A stretch of DNA of 64,000 nt from Ascochyta rabiei (lineage: Eukaryota; Ascomycota; Dothideomycetes; Pleosporales; Didymellaceae). This document shows, piece after piece, positions 20,761 to 32,400 of the stretch; the first letter of the stretch is position 1; every line of letters starts with the position of its first letter. The notes beneath the pieces are model-generated. The model saw nothing but the letters and a program-made list of their open reading frames with translations. It had not been told where the DNA came from and searched no databases. The position numbers were made by a program, and so were the translations under genes. The stretch covers positions 1 to 64,000 of the forward strand of contig NC_082410.1 in NCBI RefSeq assembly GCF_004011695.2, read 5' to 3'.

Positions 20761-23700
20761 TTATTTCTTACTAAAGGGGGTAGAACCTCCTAGAGCACTA
20801 AAGGGGACGCCTAACATGCTAAAAGCGCGCAATCTAGTAACTAGGGCAGACTCTACAATTAATGTACAATAGGTAGGAAAACTACTATACTTAAGCAGCT
20901 ATTAGATTAAGGACCTGCTACTATAGGGGGAGCAAAATGCCCTGTATGTAGACAACGCTATAGTATACAGGATTGCTATTATATTAATCTAGATAAGGCA
21001 CCTAAGTAGTAGATACTAAATAAGACAATAAATAAGCTTATAAAATTTAAGCGTAAGAAAGACACTACATTTTAAGGGCTAATTTGCAGACAAAGCAGAA
21101 CCTGTCTAAGAACACTAGTTGTAAAATAATTATATACTCTAACGCCTAAACACTTAAAGAATAACTAAAGGGCTAGAGAGTTACAAATGTGAAAGCTGTC
21201 TTTAATACAGCATTAGGCGGAAGGAATGCTAAAGGCTATCTACTAAGGAGGTTGTTTATCCTTAACTTAGGATTAACCTACTATATAATAAATAACCCTA
21301 ACTATATACACAACTTCTGCCTACTAATTCCTAGTAACTATGTCTAGGCTAGAAACTTAAAAGTGTAGATAAAGGGATAAAGATTAATTAAGCTAAGTTT
21401 AATAAACTAGTCTAGAACCTGCAGTATAACACTGCATAACGTAGCAGTCTACCCTAACCTACTATGCAATTTAGTATCTTTCCACCTCCTAAGACAACAA
21501 GGGATATTGTAGGATACCTAGACAAATCTAACAACCCTACGAAGATTAGACAACAAAATTATCTACACTATTAGTAAAATGTTTATGTAATAGGTACTAG
21601 AGTATAAGGAATTGTAAGACGCCTTATACTACACATATAAAACTATATTAAAAACTATAAAGGGACTATAAAGAGCCTCTGCTATACTATAGCACAAGTA
21701 ACTAGGTTATTCTAGCCTAGTAGTAGTAGAACACCTTGTATAATAAACTTAGGGGGTGCGTATTAAGGGTATTACTACAGCAGAGTGCAATTTCTACAGA
21801 AGAGCAAAATTAAGGCAATAAATAAGCTGAGCCCTACGCACAAATAATAACAGCCTAGGAAAAAGATTATGTACTAGTTTCCACACCTATAAAGCTTAAG
21901 GGGTAACAAAAGAAAAGAGCTAATTATTAATTACTAAAAAATTGTAAGGCCTATAATACAATCTACTTTACTAACAACTAAACAGCAAAATCTATTATTA
22001 AAGCCTTTTTAACATTTATACTATTTCTTAAAAAATACTACAACATATTAGTAAGGACAATTAAGGCGGACAATAAAATTATAACTGTTAAGCTAGTAGT
22101 TTAAAGATAGTTAGTAACATAAGGAATTATTATTAAGCCTTCTACACTAGATATATATGCACAAAATAGAGGCGTAGAACGCTTAGGGGGCGTAAATAAG
22201 GAGAAAGCTCTCGCTATACAACTTAACGCTAACCTCGTCTAAGAACTATAGCTAGAAGTTACAAGAGCTGCAGTATAACTCTATAACAGAACTCTAAACT
22301 ACATAAACTATTAGAAAACACTATATAAAATACTCTTTACGCAAGTTAATTTTAGTAATAGGATAGTAATATTATTATACAAACCTAATCTTACACACCT
22401 TAAAGCATATAGCTGTAAGGCATTTATAATAACTAATAATACACACAGAGGTAGATTATGCCTTTATCGCCTAGACCTAAAGGTATAGATTAGTTATCTA
22501 GTAGGATACTAATTACTAAATATATACTAAATATAGATACTATTACTTGCTAAAGTAACTAGTACCTAGGACGTTGTATTTAACAAACTGTTAATATTTG
22601 CTAGAGAGATTAAAGATCTAAAAGCTAGCCTAATGCATAAGTCGCTAGAGGAGATAGCGACACATGGTAGGACTATTAAGCTACCAACTCTATACTAGTA
22701 ACTAGAAACAGAATCCTTCTATAAAGACAATGTTGCTAAAGAACGTTCAGAAGAACAAAAAAAGTAGACTAACTAGGCTACTAAGGAAGGAAGAATAGGG
22801 ATAATTACCTAACACTTCTATCTACACTACCTTCTGTAGCACTACTTACACAGTTAATTACTAGAGAACAACTAGATCTGACGTAACAAGTGTCCTTAAC
22901 AACTGTCCCCTAGGCAGCAGCCTTTATAGCAGGAGCCTAAGCTAGTTTTGTTAGACAATATAGAAGAGAAGTTATAGACAAGGCTAAGATGATAAGAATA
23001 TATACTATAGGCTTAAAGCCCTATTACAGTTAACTTCTACCTTTGCTGACTTGCTAAACTAAGCTTAAGGATTACCTAATAGGTAAATTATTCTAAGAAG
23101 CTAAGCAAGTACACCTTTGAAGTTATTAGGATATAAAATTCTAGTTAGAAATACTATTAAAGAAAATTGAACTAATAGGATAATAGATCCTTAACCGTAT
23201 GTAGGTATAGACCTATAAGCTTAATAAACACTATTACTTACTAAAGTGTAAGGCGCAACTAGTACTTAGAGGCAACAATTAACAAAATGTGACATTATAA
23301 GACACTTACGCAGCCACACTTGCTAGCTAATTATTTTAAATAATAATAGCAATTACAGCTTACTATAATATAGAGCTAGAATAATATAATGTTATAAACG
23401 CGTTTGTCTATATAATAATAGAAAAAGAGAATTACATTAAAATGCCTTAAGGCTACTAAAAGCCTAGAATAATCCTATAAATAAACAAGGCGTTATACTG
23501 TCTCTGTATCTCCCTACACCTCTAGTAGAAAGAATTTACCACAACGCTTAAGGTACTAGGGTTCCAGAGTATACCCTATAAGCTGTGCTGCCTAATTAGA
23601 GATAGAGTTATTATTTTCTTCTATATTAATAATATTATACTTACGTACTACAGAGACAAGAAGCGTAAAGCGTAAGAAGTAATTAGAAACTTAGAAAATA

Positions 23701-24688
23701 GTTACAAATCTACTAGAGGAGATAACCTTTAGTGGTTCCTTAGCATAGAAATTATCTAAGAAAGAATAGATTAAAAAATCTAACTATTATAAGCTGTATA
23801 CTTAGACAAGATTAGCTACTTAGCTAATAGGCAGTACATTTAACACAATACTCCTATAGCAGTAATAGAACTTTAGCGAAGGAAGGGTCTAGCAGTGCTA
23901 GCAGAAAGTAATACATATTAACGCAAGATTAGGTTGTTACTCTTTTCTACAGTTACTATAAGGCTAGATATTACGTTTGCTACCTTACAACTAGCTTACT
24001 TCCTAGTAAATCTAGGACTTAAGCACTATAACGCTGCAGATTAAGTACTACTATACCTCTAAGATACTAAATAATAAGCCCTATAACTAGGAGGAGCTAA
24101 AGGACTATAAATTATAAGCAACGCTTTATTTGTAGATAACACCCTAGATTGCAAAAGCTCATAAGGATACGCTATAAGACTATTTAGTAGACTTATTACA
24201 TAGAGAGCTAACAGGCAAGACACAGTTACCACATTAACTACTAAAGCAGAGCTACCAGCTCTCTTATAAGTAGCTAAAGAAGCACTCTTTATATTAAGAC
24301 TACTCTGTAAACTTTAAATATAAATAGACACGCGTACTATTACTATCTAGTATAATAATAAGTAAACTATACGCTTAGTAACAGAGAAAGTTTTCTGTCT
24401 CTAAACTAAACTTTAATATGTAGTTATCCATAACTATTAGGTTAGATAAGAAGTATCTAAGGGTACAATTAAGATAGAATTTGTGTAGTTAGCAAATATA
24501 ATTGCAGACAGCATAACAAAGGTCCTACCAGCAAATAAATAGGAGGGTTTTCTTTAATAACTTAGCCTAGCTATTACAGAGCTAGTATAGGTAACAAATA
24601 TTATGCCTCTTAAGGAAATTTAAGAGTAACTTAAAGAACTTACACTTGCATAACTATTGGCTTAATAAGTCTCTAAGCTAAAGGGGTG
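20760..24688 (+). mobile_element. Copia-type LTR retrotransposon 1, 5'-truncated, RIP-mutated
   Basis: Translating through stops gives a Gag zinc knuckle near 20930 (CPVCRQRYSIQDC, histidine lost). The integrase core follows at about 21.9-22.5 kb (GGVERLGGVNKEKA...LYNRT). The reverse transcriptase is at about 23.1-23.8 kb, with YVDD read as YINN near 23620, then RNase H at about 24.1-24.56 kb (SNALFVDN..., TTKAEL, ADSITKVLPANK). A polypurine tract, AAAGGGG, at 24680-24686 abuts the 3' LTR. The 5' LTR and Gag start are absent. TAG/TAA fill all frames. Confidence 0.88.
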
Positions 24689-24861
24689 TGTTAGATAGAA
24701 CAAGCTCTAGCAAGGTTGGATCTGTACAATCGAGCAGGGACTAATAGGCTTGTCACACTAGCGAAGAACCTAAATCTCACTGAACACAGGGGAATAGCAA
24801 CACACAACAATCATTAATATTATTAAGTTACCTTATCACACATTCAGTATACCATTTAACA
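24689..24861 (+). repeat. 3' LTR of Copia element 1
   Basis: 173 bp, begins TGTTAGATAG directly after the polypurine tract and ends TTTAACA. It matches the inverted copy at 25037-25209 along its length. Confidence 0.8.
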
Positions 24862-25036
24862 GTTTCTTAGATACTAGATTTTAATTTTATCTTGTCCTAG
24901 ATGTTGTAGACTATGTATCTAGTATGTAGTTGTGTAATCTAGCCTGTGTAGTCTATATAGTCCCTTAGCGTTATTATAGAGTTATAGTAGGTTAATCATG
25001 CTATTTTACGTTAGCTGTAGTAGTAAGACTTTTAAT

Positions 25037-25209
25037 TATTAGATAGTATAATAAATGTATAATAAGGTAACTTAATAATATTAATAATTGTTGTGTGTCG
25101 CTGTTCCCCTGTGTTTAGTGAGATTTAGGTTCTTTAATAGTGTGCTAAGCCTCCTAGTTCCTGCTCGATTGTACAGATCCGACCTTGCTAGAGCTTGTTC
25201 TATCTAACA
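25037..25209 (-). repeat. Solo LTR, same family as Copia 1, opposite orientation
   Basis: Reads TGTTAGATAGAACAAGC...CTATCTAATA on the - strand, 173 bp like the LTR at 24689. No polypurine tract or coding sequence adjoins it and no 5-bp target duplication is seen. With the first LTR it forms a long inverted repeat with a 175-bp loop. Confidence 0.75.
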
Positions 25210-25619
25210 CTAGTATAGGTTAAATCACCTTCCGTTACGAGACTCTACTATTACTTAAAGAGAGTAAAGGCCTTACTACTTTAAGTAGGCCCCTCTCTCC
25301 GCCCTCTTGTAGCTCGCGGTCTGCTATTTTATCCACTCTACTTCCGAATCTATTAGTTTACCAGATCGCTACTTTTATCCTAATAAAGTCTACCTCACAG
25401 CAATATAGACAGCAACATGTTAACAAAGTAGTTGACTGTTCTGTGCTATTAGCTAGTCTACTATATTTAAAACTTTGCAAGAACAAGTAGCCTATCCCTT
25501 CGTAAAATAATTCTTTAAATAATATTTGCGTTTAGATGTAGTGAATGTTAAAAAAGTACTATTATTATGCTAAGGCGCGTGTTACGGCGTATCTAAATTG
25601 TAAGCATATGTATAAGTAT
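25210..25619. other. AT-rich gap, no gene seen
   Basis: Decayed AT-rich sequence with scattered stops in all frames. Nothing recognisable. Confidence 0.4.
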
Positions 25620-25624
25620 ATTTA

Positions 25625-25826
25625 TGTAAAGAGTGTACAAGGCGATCACAAAGGAGGATAGGGTTAAAGAGGATAGTAGGTGTATTGAGGTACGTAGTAT
25701 ACAGTAACAAGACTAATCACTAGTGTATTAGCGATAACTTCCAACACCTTTATATAGTCTGGGCTGACTAGCCCTATAGTAGCTCGCTAAGACTAGCAGA
25801 GGTACCTCTAGGCCCAGCGCCTGACA
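25625..25826. repeat. Solo LTR with ATTTA target duplication
   Basis: 202 bp, TGTAAAGAGT...GCGCCTGACA. ATTTA is present on both sides (25620-25624 and 25827-25831), showing a clean insertion later reduced to one LTR. A second copy is at 27698-28122. It ends 10 bp past the stop codon of the secreted-protein gene. Confidence 0.85.
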
Positions 25827-25836
25827 ATTTAACTAC

Positions 25837-26386
25837 CTAGTAGTTTGTCTTCCAGAAAAATTTACCAACATCATTTGCCTCGTAGAGTGCAGCGTGAAGA
25901 GTCCATTCTACTTTCTGGCCAGCTGGTACTGTTAGGGCCATAATATCCTCTCTTTTAGTCCACTCCTCAATATATGCTGATATGTCCTGGGCTAGGTGGT
26001 TGTGAATAGTCACAAAAATGTCTCCCTTGTTGTAGAAAAGAGAGATAGCGACTCCACCAATATTCCGTACAGCGCCTCTTAAAGAATTAATAAAGGTAAA
26101 GGTATATTGTCCTTCAGTACGCCTAAACAGATTAGTAAGAGCGCATTAACTTGACTATAACTCTTACTTGTCAAAGCTAACAAGGCCAGAAGCTTGATCT
26201 TCTAGACTGTTCTCTCCAGCCCTGTTTAATTTTAGCGACGCCCTTGTCTAAGGATCTAATATAGTACTTTAATTGGAGATCAGTGGTAACTGGATCAATT
26301 AAACCCTTTCCTTGATCAGCAGTAGGTGCGGCCAAGCTTGGGGCAACTGCAAGGGCAGCAAGGACATAAACTAGCTGGAAACGCAT
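25837..26386 (-). CDS. Small secreted protein, intron-containing, apparently intact
   Basis: Family not recognised. ATG at 26386 opens a signal peptide (MRFQLVYVLAALAVAPSLAA). A clear 45-bp intron lies at 26167-26123: donor GTAAGA, branch CTTACTAAT, acceptor TTTAG. Exon 2 (26122-25837) is fully open, 95 codons, ending GKFFWKTNY and a TAG stop. The first exon read straight through hits a stop at SFWPC and is one base out of frame with exon 2. Removing 46 bases (26262-26217, GTACTA...AAACAG) restores frame, giving about 153 residues; a one-base insertion is the alternative. CA and TG dinucleotides are normal, so RIP has spared it. The product would be an extracellular candidate effector, which is inference. 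Confidence 0.65.
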
Positions 26387-26500
26387 AGCTGAGATAGTGG
26401 AGAGTTTAATAGTAGAGAGTGAAGTAGAGTAGAATTAATCTAAAGTGTTTATGGTGGAGATGTAGTAGGTGGTAATCTATAGGGTAGGCTTACAAGTTAC

Positions 26501-26507
26501 TTATATA
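26501..26507 (-). promoter_or_regulatory. TATA box of the secreted-protein gene
   Basis: TATATAA on the - strand, 115 bp upstream of the ATG at 26386, followed by a CT-rich leader near 26390-26430 typical of fungal 5' UTRs. Confidence 0.5.
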
Positions 26508-26710
26508 GAATCTCTATTTTCTAATAGATTATTAATCTTAGCTAGCTATTTATATCGGTAGAATTTTTCACCCAGAACAATAACGTAATAGCGTTACAGC
26601 TGTGTCTAATAAGATTCTACTGTAGTATCCGGCAAAGCCGTAAAAGTACTAAAGGTGGCTCTGGTATAACTAGGATACTATCTAAGTTATCCGAAATGGC
26701 CCTGTTAAAC

Positions 26711-26862
26711 TGGTAGATAACCGGCCTTGCCGAACTAGGTTGTGGTTAACTTCAGTTAACGTAGCGGCTAGCCACCAACATAGAAAAATAGCCATCTAAA
26801 TAGTTCATAATTAATTATACACTCTTATTGTATTCTTTACATATTTAGCATATAATCTTACA
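26711..26862 (+). repeat. Solo LTR of the Copia 2/3 family
   Basis: Begins TGGTAGATAACCGGCCTTGCC and ends near CTTACA at 26862, about 152 bp. It aligns with the 163-bp LTRs at 37544 (same strand) and at 29417 and 34449 (opposite strand). No target duplication or coding sequence adjoins it. Confidence 0.7.
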
Positions 26863-27060
26863 TAGTTATGTTATACTAAAATACCCCTATTTATGTATAT
26901 AATACAATGTAGGCAATCCTTAAGTATTAAAGATAAATTCTAGGTAGTAATCAATGCCTGTAATAGGTACACAAAGTACTTAGTAATTAATTTAATTTAC
27001 AAATAAATAACTGCTAAGCACCCCTGTTAAGCGTACCTACCTACACTATAATTGCCGAAT
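26863..27060. other. AT-rich gap with TATA-like element
   Basis: Contains TGTATATAATACAATGTA near 26896, repeated near 28334. Possibly remnants of one retroelement promoter. No gene. Confidence 0.4.
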
Positions 27061-27697
27061 ACTATAGTAAGCACTAAGCTACTATAGTAAGCACTAAGCT
27101 ACTATAGTAAGCACTAAGCTACTACAATAAGCACTAAGCTACTACAGTAAGCACTAAGCTACTACAGTAAGCACTAAGCTACTACAGTAAGCGCTAAGCT
27201 ACTACAATAAGCACTAAGCTACTACAGTAAGCACTAAGCTACTACAGTAAGCACTAAGCTACTACAGTAAGCACTAAGCTACTACAGTAAGCGCTAAGCT
27301 ACTACAATAAGCACTAAGCTACTATAGTAAGCACTAAGCTACTACAATAAGCACTAAGCTACTACAGTAAGCACTAAGCTACTACAGTAAGCACTAAGCT
27401 ACTACAGTAAGCACTAAGCTACTACAGTAAGCGCTAAGCTACTACAATAAGCACTAAGCTACTACAGTAAGCACTAAGCTACTACAGTAAGCACTAAGCT
27501 ACTACAATAAGCACTAAGCTACTACAGTAAGCACTAAGCTACTACAATAAGCACTAAGCTACTACAGTAAGCACTAAGCTACTACAGTAAGCACTAAGCT
27601 ACTACAGTAAGCACTGAGCTACTACAGTAAGCGCTAAGCTACTACAGTAAGCACTAAGCTACTACAGTAAGCACTTAGCTACTATAGTAAGCACTAA
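27061..27697. repeat. 20-bp minisatellite, about 32 copies
   Basis: Unit ACTACAGTAAGCACTAAGCT in strict 20-bp phase across more than 600 bp. Variants are limited to CAG/TAG/CAA in the fifth to seventh bases and GCAC/GCGC, nearly all transitions. It ends directly at the TG of the next LTR. Confidence 0.95.
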
Positions 27698-28122
27698 TGT
27701 AAAGAGTATAGAAGCCGATTACAAGGGAGGATAGGGTTAAAGAGGATAGTAGGTGTATGAAGGTACGTAGTATGTAGTAACAAGACTAATTACCAGTGTA
27801 TTAGCAATAACATCTAACACCTCTATATAGTCCCAGCTGACTAGCCCTATAGTAGCTCGCTAAGACTAGCAGAGGTACCTCTACTATGGTCTCCGGTAAA
27901 AGTAGAGTCCTATGGCCAGTGCAGACAGGGATTCGACAAGGGTTTCTGGAAGCCTCTACCGAAATTAAGAACATGTCCCACACCAATAAGCAGGCTACCT
28001 TTGTCTTAGTAAGATAGAAATCGTCCATGTATATCTGTAATTAACAGTTCCGTATACTAGCCTACGCACTGGCTATAGGACTCTACTTTTGCCAGAGACC
28101 ATAGTAGGCCCAGCGCCTAACA
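27698..28122. repeat. Solo LTR copy 2, split by a MITE
   Basis: Same sequence as the LTR at 25625-25826, from TGTAAAGAGT to GCGCCTAACA, with a 221-bp insertion plus TA at 27884-28106. No flanking target duplication, because the left end abuts the minisatellite. Confidence 0.8.
27884..28104. mobile_element. MITE with ~40-bp inverted repeats and TA target duplication
   Basis: Ends CTATGGTCTCCGG(T/C)AAAAG and its inverted match ending at 28104, about 40 bp each. TA is duplicated at 27882-27883 and 28105-28106. The paralogous LTR at 25625 gives the empty site CCTCTAGGCCC. TA specificity fits the Tc1/mariner superfamily. The interior has no coding capacity. Confidence 0.85.
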
Positions 28123-28389
28123 AATCCGGAGGAGCATTTCAAATGGCTCCTCCCCCTCTAGTCAACGCACGGAGCACGGTTAGGGGCATTCGGCCAGGAA
28201 TTTGTTAGAATCTTAACACTAACAGTGACAAGTACTATAGTATTAGGCATAAGTAGTGTAGGTAGGTCCGGCATGACCAGGGGTTATCTAGAATTGCCCT
28301 ATTAACTAAACTACCCTAAATCCACCCTATTTCTGTATATAATACAATGTAAACCTGTCTCTGCCTGCATCTACGTGTTATCTTTAATT

Positions 28390-28835
28390 ATGCCTACATG
28401 GTCTTAGCCATCTGCTAAGCTATCTACCCCTCATCACCACCGGTACCTATTACGAGATGAGCGTCTCTCGGTACAGACCCTCTGTTAGGCCAGCCACACC
28501 TTCAGGTTTATTGCTAAGCTCCTTAACATTATAGAGAGACAAGTTAGCTATGCTCTTGCTAGTAAACAGGTTACACTAAGAAGTCGATCTAGTCGCCTAC
28601 GAACTCTTACAGAGGCCTAGGTAGATAACCCTAAGGCCTACGTCTAATCCTTACAACGCATGCGTTAGATAAGCTACCACTGTGCCGGTGCACACGGTAA
28701 CTGCCTTAGTAAGAACCAGGATGCTTAGCTTGTGTACGTAATCTGGCCGGCAGAAAGGTATAAGAAGCCTTGACAGTAGCTGCTAAGGCACAACACAGAT
28801 GACAACAACTAGAAACACTTACTTAAAGAATTCAA
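28390..28835 (+). pseudogene. Possible Tc1/mariner-type transposase N-terminus
   Basis: From the ATG at 28390 one frame reads, through several TAG/TAA stops, a helix-turn-helix-like stretch (LSVQTL, FRFIAKLLNI, ERQVSYALAS, LRTLTEA) as in Tc1-type transposases. After about residue 95 the sequence no longer matches what I know of the family. No DDE catalytic region is seen. Alternative: another HTH-bearing element ORF. Confidence 0.45.
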
Positions 28836-29411
28836 TTACCGTACTACCCATCTCTCTAACCTTTAACAATAATAATAATCTTAATAAGTATTCTTCCTAA
28901 TGTGCCTGCTAATAAGATGCTTTAATACTTATACTGGAACAAAATAGTAACCTAACTAGGGGGCACGGTATAGCAGGTAACATCGAAATTCTGCTACTCT
29001 AAAGGCTAGGGTATAGTTTAGGAATTATCCTGTTAATTCTAGACTAGGACGTAATTATCTGAATATCTGCCACTCTAAAGGCTGGGGCACGGGCTAGGAA
29101 TTATCCTGTTAATTCTGGACCAGGACGTTACTATCAGAACTATTATTTAGAAAACCAGAAAACAAGCTTAAAACAAGGCGGGCATCTAGTTAATCTAGAA
29201 AAGCCTTAGCTAAGGGACTATCTTAGTCTAATTTCTAATGCTTATTATATATATTATCCGCACAGTTCTGCTTCGCCCTATTCCTTAGGGCTAGGGGAAC
29301 ATAAAAGACAGGTACTAAGCTGCTTTCACAGACAGAGCAATTAAGATCAATTTAATTACAAGAAACTATTATCTACTTAGAATAACAGACTACTAAGGAT
29401 TAATGTACACT
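28836..29411. other. Decayed retroelement sequence with a ~70-bp tandem duplication
   Basis: Two copies of a ~70-bp segment lie at about 28991-29061 and 29065-29134 (CTCTAAAGGCT...GGAATTATCCTGTTAATTCT). The rest is AT-rich and probably the 5' part of Gypsy element 1, which Copia 2 interrupts. Confidence 0.5.
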
Positions 29412-29416
29412 ACTAT

Positions 29417-32400
29417 TGTCAGATAATATGCTTAATGTGCAAAGATAATAATGAAGGTGATTGATTAATAATTATCTGTCTTAATGGCTGATTTTATGTG
29501 TGTGTGCCGCTAGCCCCTAAGTTAACTAAGGTTAACCCTAAACCCCCTAACTTCGTTTGGTAAGGTTAGTTATCTGACACACACCCTTAGATTTAAGGCC
29601 CTAATTAAAGCTGGACATGACTGGCTCTTATTGTACCTCTAGGTTAGAGAGCTTTTAGTTAAGTAATTCTATCTAGGTGTTAGCTGGCTTTCTTTGTTTA
29701 GTATGTTTCTCTAGTCCTAGCTGCCTTAGAAAGGTTAACTACTTACTTGCAGGCAGAGCCTTTGTAAGTCTGTTAGCTAACATCTTAGTAGATAGGACAT
29801 AGGTTACTATTATAGTACCTTTGTTTACCTCTTAATACAGCTAGTAGTTATAAATATCTATATATCGTAGTTTAGTTTAGAGTTTTAAGACTTCCTTATT
29901 AATTAATTAGATAGTCTAGGTATTATTATATTAAATAGTAACTGTTAATTATAAGAGTTGCATGCTAAGTTCTAACAATAGTTATAAGATAAAGATAGCT
30001 TCCTTAGCCACCTGTGCTAGGGTAAGTAGCTCTACTTTAGTTGTTAATGTAGTAACTATGTCTTGTTTATTAGCTCTCTAGGTAATAAGTCTTCTGTATA
30101 GTTTAATAGTATATCCTTAAAAGCTCTTCCTATTAAGAGTATTATTAGCAAATCATGCATTACTAGCAACTACTAGGTGCTTGTTGCCTCTAAAGGTAAG
30201 GGACAGGTCTTGTGTTCCTTGTAGGTACAATAGTACTTAATCTGCTGCGTTATAGTGCTGCTGTCTAGGGTTATTAAGGAACTGTGCCAGCCTAGATGTA
30301 GCAAATGTAATATTAGGCCTAGTTGTAATTGCAACAAAGAGGAAAGATCTAATTTTTCTCTAGTATTTATTAATTTCTAATGCTGCAGCTTCCCCTTTAT
30401 TTAGTAGAAGCTTAACACTTAATATTAGTGTGTTATGTTGTATGTCTGTCTTATCTGCTAGGGAGCTAATTCTGTTAATGTATAACGTCTGTAAGAGAAG
30501 GATCTTTAGGATGTCTTAGTCTTAGGTTGTCTCCACTCCTAGGAACTATTACAGATTATTTCCTCTAATAAGAGAGTATTTGTTAGTAATATAGCTAAGG
30601 GCCTTGTCTACCCTATATCTTCTAGTTAGGTAATAAGCTATAATAATATTGTCTATATAGAAGAAGATAGTAACTCTATTCTTAAGTAAGTAGTAGGGTT
30701 TATAGGGAATAACTACAAATCTATAGCTTATTAGAGTAGATATAAATTCCTTTTGCTAGATAAGTAGAGAGATTCTTAGTCTATATAGTGCCTTGTGTAG
30801 CTGTAGGACTATACCTAGTTTCTAATACCTACGTAGCATCCTTTTAAAGACCTCTCTGTTAATTAATATATAAATAAAGGCGTTTACAACATTAAACTAC
30901 TTAAGTTCTAGGTTATATGCTGCTAAAATTGCTATAAGTATTCAAAAGGACCTGCTAGCTAGTATTACTGCGTAGGTATCTTTAGAAGTAATATTTTGTT
31001 ACTAGTTACCTTAGACTACTAGTTGCGCCTTATATTTAAGTAGGTAGTAGTTCTTATTAAGCTTGTATGTGTATACCCATATACAGTTAAGTATCTAGTA
31101 TCCTACTACCCTAGTCTTTATTAGGGGTACTTTAGACTATAACTCTATGTTCTAATAGCTACTAAGGTGCTCTTGCTTAGCTTCCTTAAACTATTAGTAA
31201 AGCAGGTGGTCCCCTAGGTTTAATTGTGCCGTTAGCTCTAGTAGGAGTTAGCTTTAATAAGGCTTAAGCCCTTTTATTAATATTTGTTTTTACCTAGCCT
31301 TATTAATATTGTTGCCTTAGTATGTGCCTATGTATCTGCCTTATATGCTAGCTATAAATGCAGCTTTCTACAGGATAGTTTATAAAGTTCCTTAAGATTG
31401 CGCTAGCGTTAATTCTGACTAATTAGCAGTTAACTAGTGCTACCTACTAACTCCTAATTAGCTGTTACCTCTTACTAATTAAGATAGCAATAACATGTTT
31501 ATTAACAGCGTACCTAGTAGCAATGTTAGAGGAGGAGTTAGATATATATGTCCAGCTTTCTATCTATTATTATATCCTAGTTAATCTTCTATAGTATTTA
31601 AGTGTGTAATAGTGTTATCCTTATAGAGTAACTAGATTTTAGCCTTATTTTAGGGTAGGGGTGGAAGCTCTACGCTTCTTGTCTATATGGCTATCTCTTT
31701 AAGAGTGCTGTACATAAGGTTGTCTATTAGGTTCTAAGTCTAGCTGCTAAAGACAGTATCCTTATTAAAGATTATGTCTCTCATACTAATAACTTTTACT
31801 AAGGTTAGAATCTATATCTAATATATGTTTAAGGATTAGTATCCTACTAGGTATCCTACCTATACTCTTAGGTCTAGTTACTAGAGTTATAATTTTCCTT
31901 AAAGGTTGTTACTTATAAGAGTAAAGGCTTTACATTAATAAACTTTTAGATATGCCTAGTTTAGTTTCCTACTTTATATATTTAGGCTAGCTAGTTAAGC
32001 TGTATAGGTAAAGAACACATTATAGGGTGTTTTCTAGTTATTTAATAACCTTAGTTTTTAGTTGTGTAGGTATACTACTGCCCTTATAATCTTTAGCTAT
32101 ATTTCCTATAGTAGGTTTACGTCTAATCTTATAGTGCGTACCTTATCTTTTATTCCACCCCCTAAGTATTTAGCACCTCTGTTCTGTGCTTAGGTGTCTA
32201 GTGCAGAAGGCTTAAGCCTAATTAATTATGCAGCGCACTATCTTAATACTTCTAGTTTTATTATAGTAATTTTACTATCACACTTAATTACCTTAACCTA
32301 GATCTTATATTGTTTTAACAGGAAATGTGTAAGAGTGTCTAGTAAGTAGATAATTGTCTTTCCTAGTTAATTATCTTTAAAATAGAAGTCCTAGAGGAAG

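Noticed and set aside
27061..27697. CRISPR-like array
   Set aside because: The 20-bp units are contiguous with no unique spacers; it is a minisatellite in a eukaryote.
27801..28028. 75-codon - strand frame
   Set aside because: It spans the edge of a solo LTR and the MITE and is broken in the paralogous LTR without the insertion.
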